Translations under genes and position numbers: made by a program
The notes under the pieces: model-generated
The model's input: the letters and a program-made list of their open reading frames with translations, nothing else
What the model was told of the DNA's origin: nothing
The model's database searches: none
Shown here: piece after piece, positions 6,931-8,842 of the stretch
Layout: the number at the start of each line of letters is the position of its first letter
Position numbering within the stretch: the first letter of the stretch is position 1
Source: Accumulibacter sp.
GTDB lineage: Bacteria > Pseudomonadota > Gammaproteobacteria > Burkholderiales > Rhodocyclaceae
Assembly (NCBI GenBank): GCA_031276375.1
Contig: JAISNE010000357.1
Location: 1-8,842 of the forward strand
DNA: 8,842 nt
Direction: 5' to 3'

Positions 6931-6958
6931 TTCCGTCATCCTTTGTCAATGGTATTTG

Positions 6959-6973
6959 CGGCGCGAAGCGCCG
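6959..6973. repeat. GC-rich hairpin upstream of the permease gene
   Basis: CGGCGC and GCGCCG pair perfectly around GAA. The hairpin lies about 30 bases before the permease start codon, in its probable untranslated leader. No factor-binding consensus is recognised. Confidence 0.5.
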
Positions 6974-6983
6974 GAAACTGACT

Positions 6984-7004
6984 GTCCTCTGTCCTCTGAT
7001 ACCA
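6984..7004. repeat. Short heptanucleotide run, tract 3
   Basis: GTCCTCT occurs twice in tandem and a third, diverged unit GATACCA follows in register, running into the left end of palindromic element copy B. The unit is similar to, but not the same as, the (A/G)GGnnTC pattern of the other two tracts. With only two exact units this is a weaker call. Confidence 0.45.
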
Positions 7005-7101
7005 GGTCGCGGTCAAACCATTGTGATACGCCAGGAAATGACCGGAATCCTGACACGTCGGACTTGAATATCAACGGCCTGTCGAGCGCAACCTGGTATC
7101 A
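6997..7101. repeat. 105-bp palindromic element, copy B
   Basis: This is the second copy of the element at 1914-2017. Its ends are cleaner: TGATACCAGGT at the left and ACCTGGTATCA at the right, exact inverse complements over 11 bases, or 12 if the flanking C and G are included. The inner arm TGATACGCCA (7024-7033) is conserved but its partner (7064-7073) has decayed. The element lies in the divergent permease/HyfB intergenic region in the same orientation as copy A, and ends 96 bases before the HyfB-type start codon. Confidence 0.8.
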
Positions 7102-7184
7102 GATGAAAATGACGCCAATCCGGACGCCAGCGCGGAGGCCAGCCTGGATACGTTCCGCGGCGCCCAGCGACAAGGAGGGCGGCC

Positions 7185-7190
7185 AGGAGG
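7185..7190 (+). promoter_or_regulatory. Ribosome binding site of the HyfB-type gene
   Basis: AGGAGG lies seven bases before the ATG at 7198, a near-ideal Shine-Dalgarno. It fixes the start over the second ATG at 7204 and over the in-frame open sequence further upstream, which has no start codon of its own with a site. Confidence 0.85.
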
Positions 7191-7197
7191 GCCGGTC

Positions 7198-8842
7198 ATG
7201 GGCATGCCGGTGCTGATCCTCGCGGTGCTGATCTCCGCCCTGATCTGGCTGGCCATCGGGCTGGCCGGCATTTTTCGCGCGCGCGATTTCGTCGTCATCA
7301 GCCGCCGGCTGTTTCCGTTCAGCGCGCTCAACAGCGTCGCCGTGGCGCTGTTCGCGCTGGCCGCGCTGGGCTCCGGAACACAGGAACTGATCCTGCCGAT
7401 CGGCCTGCCGGGCCTGCCTTTCCATCTGCGCCTCGATGCGCTGGCGGCCTTCTTCCTCTTCCTGCTCGGCGCCGCCTCGGCCGGCATTTCGATCTACGCC
7501 GCGGGCTATTTCCGCCAGACCGAGGGCAGCGCGCTCGGCTTGCAATGCCTGCTCTATCACATCTTTCTGTCCAGCATGGCCTTCGTCATGCTGGCCAACG
7601 ACGGCTACGCCTTCATGGTGGCCTGGGAAACGATGGCGCTCTCCTCGTTCTTCCTGGTCACCGCGGAACACCGGCACGCCGAAACCCGGCGCGCCGGTTA
7701 TCTCTACCTGCTGCTCGCGCATATCGGCGCGGTGGCGATCCTGCTCTCGTTCGGCGTCATGGCCGGCAGCGCCGGCGACTATACCTTCGACGCCATGCGC
7801 GGTTTCAAGGGCGGCGATTTCTGGCAGACCGCCGCGTTCCTGCTCGCCCTGTTCGGCTTCGGCGCCAAGGCCGGGCTGCTGCCCTTGCACGTCTGGCTGC
7901 CGGAAGCGCACCCGGCGGCGCCTTCGCCGATTTCGGCGATGATGAGCGGGGTCATGCTCAAGACCGCCATCTACGGCCTGCTGCGCGTCGCTTTCGACCT
8001 GCTGGGGACGCATGCCACCTGGTGGTGGGGCCTGCTGCTGCTGCTGGCCGGACTGGCCTCGGCATTGTTCGGCGTCACCTTCTCGGCGGTGCAGACGGAC
8101 ATGAAACGCCTGCTCGCCTATTCGTCGATCGAAAACATCGGCCTGATCGTGCTGGCGATGGGGCTGGCGCTGATTTTCAGCGCCTTCGGCATGCACAGCT
8201 TCGCGGCGCTGGCGCTCACCGCGCTGCTCTATCACTGCCTGAACCATGCCTTTTTCAAGAGTCTTTTGTTCCTGTCCACCGGCTCGGTGTTGCACGCCAC
8301 CGGCGAGCGCAATCTCGGCAAGCTCGGCGGCCTGATCCACCAGATGCCGTGGGTGGCCTGGCTGGCGTTGATCGGCGTGCTGGCCTCGGCCGGCCTGCCG
8401 CCGCTCAACGGCTTTGTTTCGGAATGGCTGCTGCTGCAAAGTTTCCTGTTCACTCCCGAGGTGCCGCACGGCTACCTGAACATGCTGCTGCCGGTGTTCG
8501 CCGGCGCCATCGCGCTGATTTCCGCGCTCGCCGGATTCACCATGGTCAAGTTCTTCGGCATCATTTTTCTCGGCCAGCCGCGCGAGGAAAAGCTCGCCGA
8601 GGCGCACGACGCCTCGCTGCTTTCGCGCCTCGGCCTGGCCTGGCTGGGCGCCGGCTGCGTGCTGCTCGGGCTGCTGCCCAGCGCGGTCATCGCCATGCTC
8701 GGGCCGGTGGTGCGCTCGCTGCTCGGCGCCACCCTGTGGCTCGACGCGCGCGCCGGAAGCTGGCTGTTCCTCGCGCCCTATTCCGCCGAACGCGCCAGCT
8801 ACAGTCCGCTGATCTTCATCGGCGGCATCGCCGCGCTGACCT
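7198..8842 (+). CDS. hyfB: HyfB/HycC-type proton-translocating membrane subunit (hydrogenase-4 component B), 3' end beyond window
   Basis: 548 codons are visible from MGMPVLILAVLISALIWLAI, open to the edge; E. coli HyfB has about 670 residues, so roughly the last fifth is missing. It is a multi-pass protein of the Mrp/NuoL-like antiporter superfamily. Landmarks are WETMALSSFF with the membrane Glu144, GFGAKAGLLPLHVWLPEAHP (220-239) with Lys224, then AAPSPISAMMSGVMLKTAIY, MKRLLAYSSIENIG (302-315) and YHCLNHAFFKSLLFLSTGSV (345-364) with His350 and Lys354. LPEAHPAAPSPISAMMSG is typical of HyfB/HycC, unlike the LPDAMEGPTPVSA of complex I NuoL. In known systems it couples electron flow in group 4 [NiFe] hydrogenases, or the hydrogenase-related Ehr complexes that lack nickel ligands, to ion pumping. 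It would be expected to be followed by hyfC, hyfE, hyfF and hyfG/hyfI-type genes, which lie outside the window. Confidence 0.93.
   Translation, partial: MGMPVLILAVLISALIWLAIGLAGIFRARDFVVISRRLFPFSALNSVAVALFALAALGSGTQELILPIGLPGLPFHLRLDALAAFFLFLLGAASAGISIYAAGYFRQTEGSALGLQCLLYHIFLSSMAFVMLANDGYAFMVAWETMALSSFFLVTAEHRHAETRRAGYLYLLLAHIGAVAILLSFGVMAGSAGDYTFDAMRGFKGGDFWQTAAFLLALFGFGAKAGLLPLHVWLPEAHPAAPSPISAMMSGVMLKTAIYGLLRVAFDLLGTHATWWWGLLLLLAGLASALFGVTFSAVQTDMKRLLAYSSIENIGLIVLAMGLALIFSAFGMHSFAALALTALLYHCLNHAFFKSLLFLSTGSVLHATGERNLGKLGGLIHQMPWVAWLALIGVLASAGLPPLNGFVSEWLLLQSFLFTPEVPHGYLNMLLPVFAGAIALISALAGFTMVKFFGIIFLGQPREEKLAEAHDASLLSRLGLAWLGAGCVLLGLLPSAVIAMLGPVVRSLLGATLWLDARAGSWLFLAPYSAERASYSPLIFIGGIAALT

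Noticed and set aside
6944..6949. TTGACA on the minus strand upstream of the permease as a -35 box
   Set aside because: A -10 at the normal spacing would fall inside the coding sequence, and no TATAAT-like match is there.
7099..8607. A 502-codon open frame on the minus strand, antisense to the HyfB-type gene
   Set aside because: Its peptide is rich in Gln, Arg, Glu and Gly, typical of antisense frames of hydrophobic G+C-rich genes, while the plus strand has clear HyfB motifs and a strong ribosome binding site.

Overview
The window is G+C-rich bacterial DNA whose gene content and order suggest a betaproteobacterium. The folC - SPOR-domain gene - cvpA - purF cluster, a spoIIM-type membrane gene pair and a HyfB-type hydrogenase/antiporter gene fit Rhodocyclales or a related order. 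This placement rests on synteny and protein character, not on a marker gene.

Layout. (1) Bases 1-1764, minus strand: a membrane protein cut by the left edge, overlapped by the upstream SpoIIM-family gene. In relatives these usually sit with RDD, DUF4129/DUF4350, MoxR and DUF58 genes, possibly an envelope or membrane-quality module. (2) Bases 1765-2277: a gene-free repeat island. It holds three small palindromes in the spoIIM leader, a ~75-bp direct repeat in two copies, a 104-bp palindromic element, a strong 26-bp-arm inverted repeat built on dRS3-like motifs, a possible gene remnant and a heptanucleotide tract. (3) Bases 2278-6445, minus strand: a compact operon transcribed folC, SPOR gene, cvpA, purF, joined by gaps of 19 bp, a 4-bp overlap and 10 bp. 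It makes polyglutamylated folate, a divisome-associated peptidoglycan-binding protein, a membrane protein and the first enzyme of purine synthesis. (4) Bases 6562-6930, minus strand: a half-size TauE/SafE permease where accD would normally be expected. (5) Bases 6931-7197: a divergent intergenic region with a hairpin, a short heptad run and a second copy of the 104-bp palindromic element. (6) Base 7198 to the right edge, plus strand: the start of a HyfB-like proton-translocating membrane subunit with a very good ribosome binding site, probably the first gene of a group 4 hydrogenase or hydrogenase-related cluster beyond the window.

The genes are recognisable members of known families. The less ordinary content is in the spacers. 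A ~104-bp element with outer and inner inverted repeats occurs twice, about 5 kb apart and about 86% identical by hand alignment. A degenerate 7-bp tandem repeat occurs at three sites. In one of them it supplies the last codons of folC and fills the start region of the next gene. The usual operon neighbours on both sides of folC-purF (accD, metZ) are missing, and repeats lie at or near both ends of the conserved block, consistent with repeat-associated rearrangement. I saw no tRNA, rRNA, CRISPR array or complete insertion sequence.
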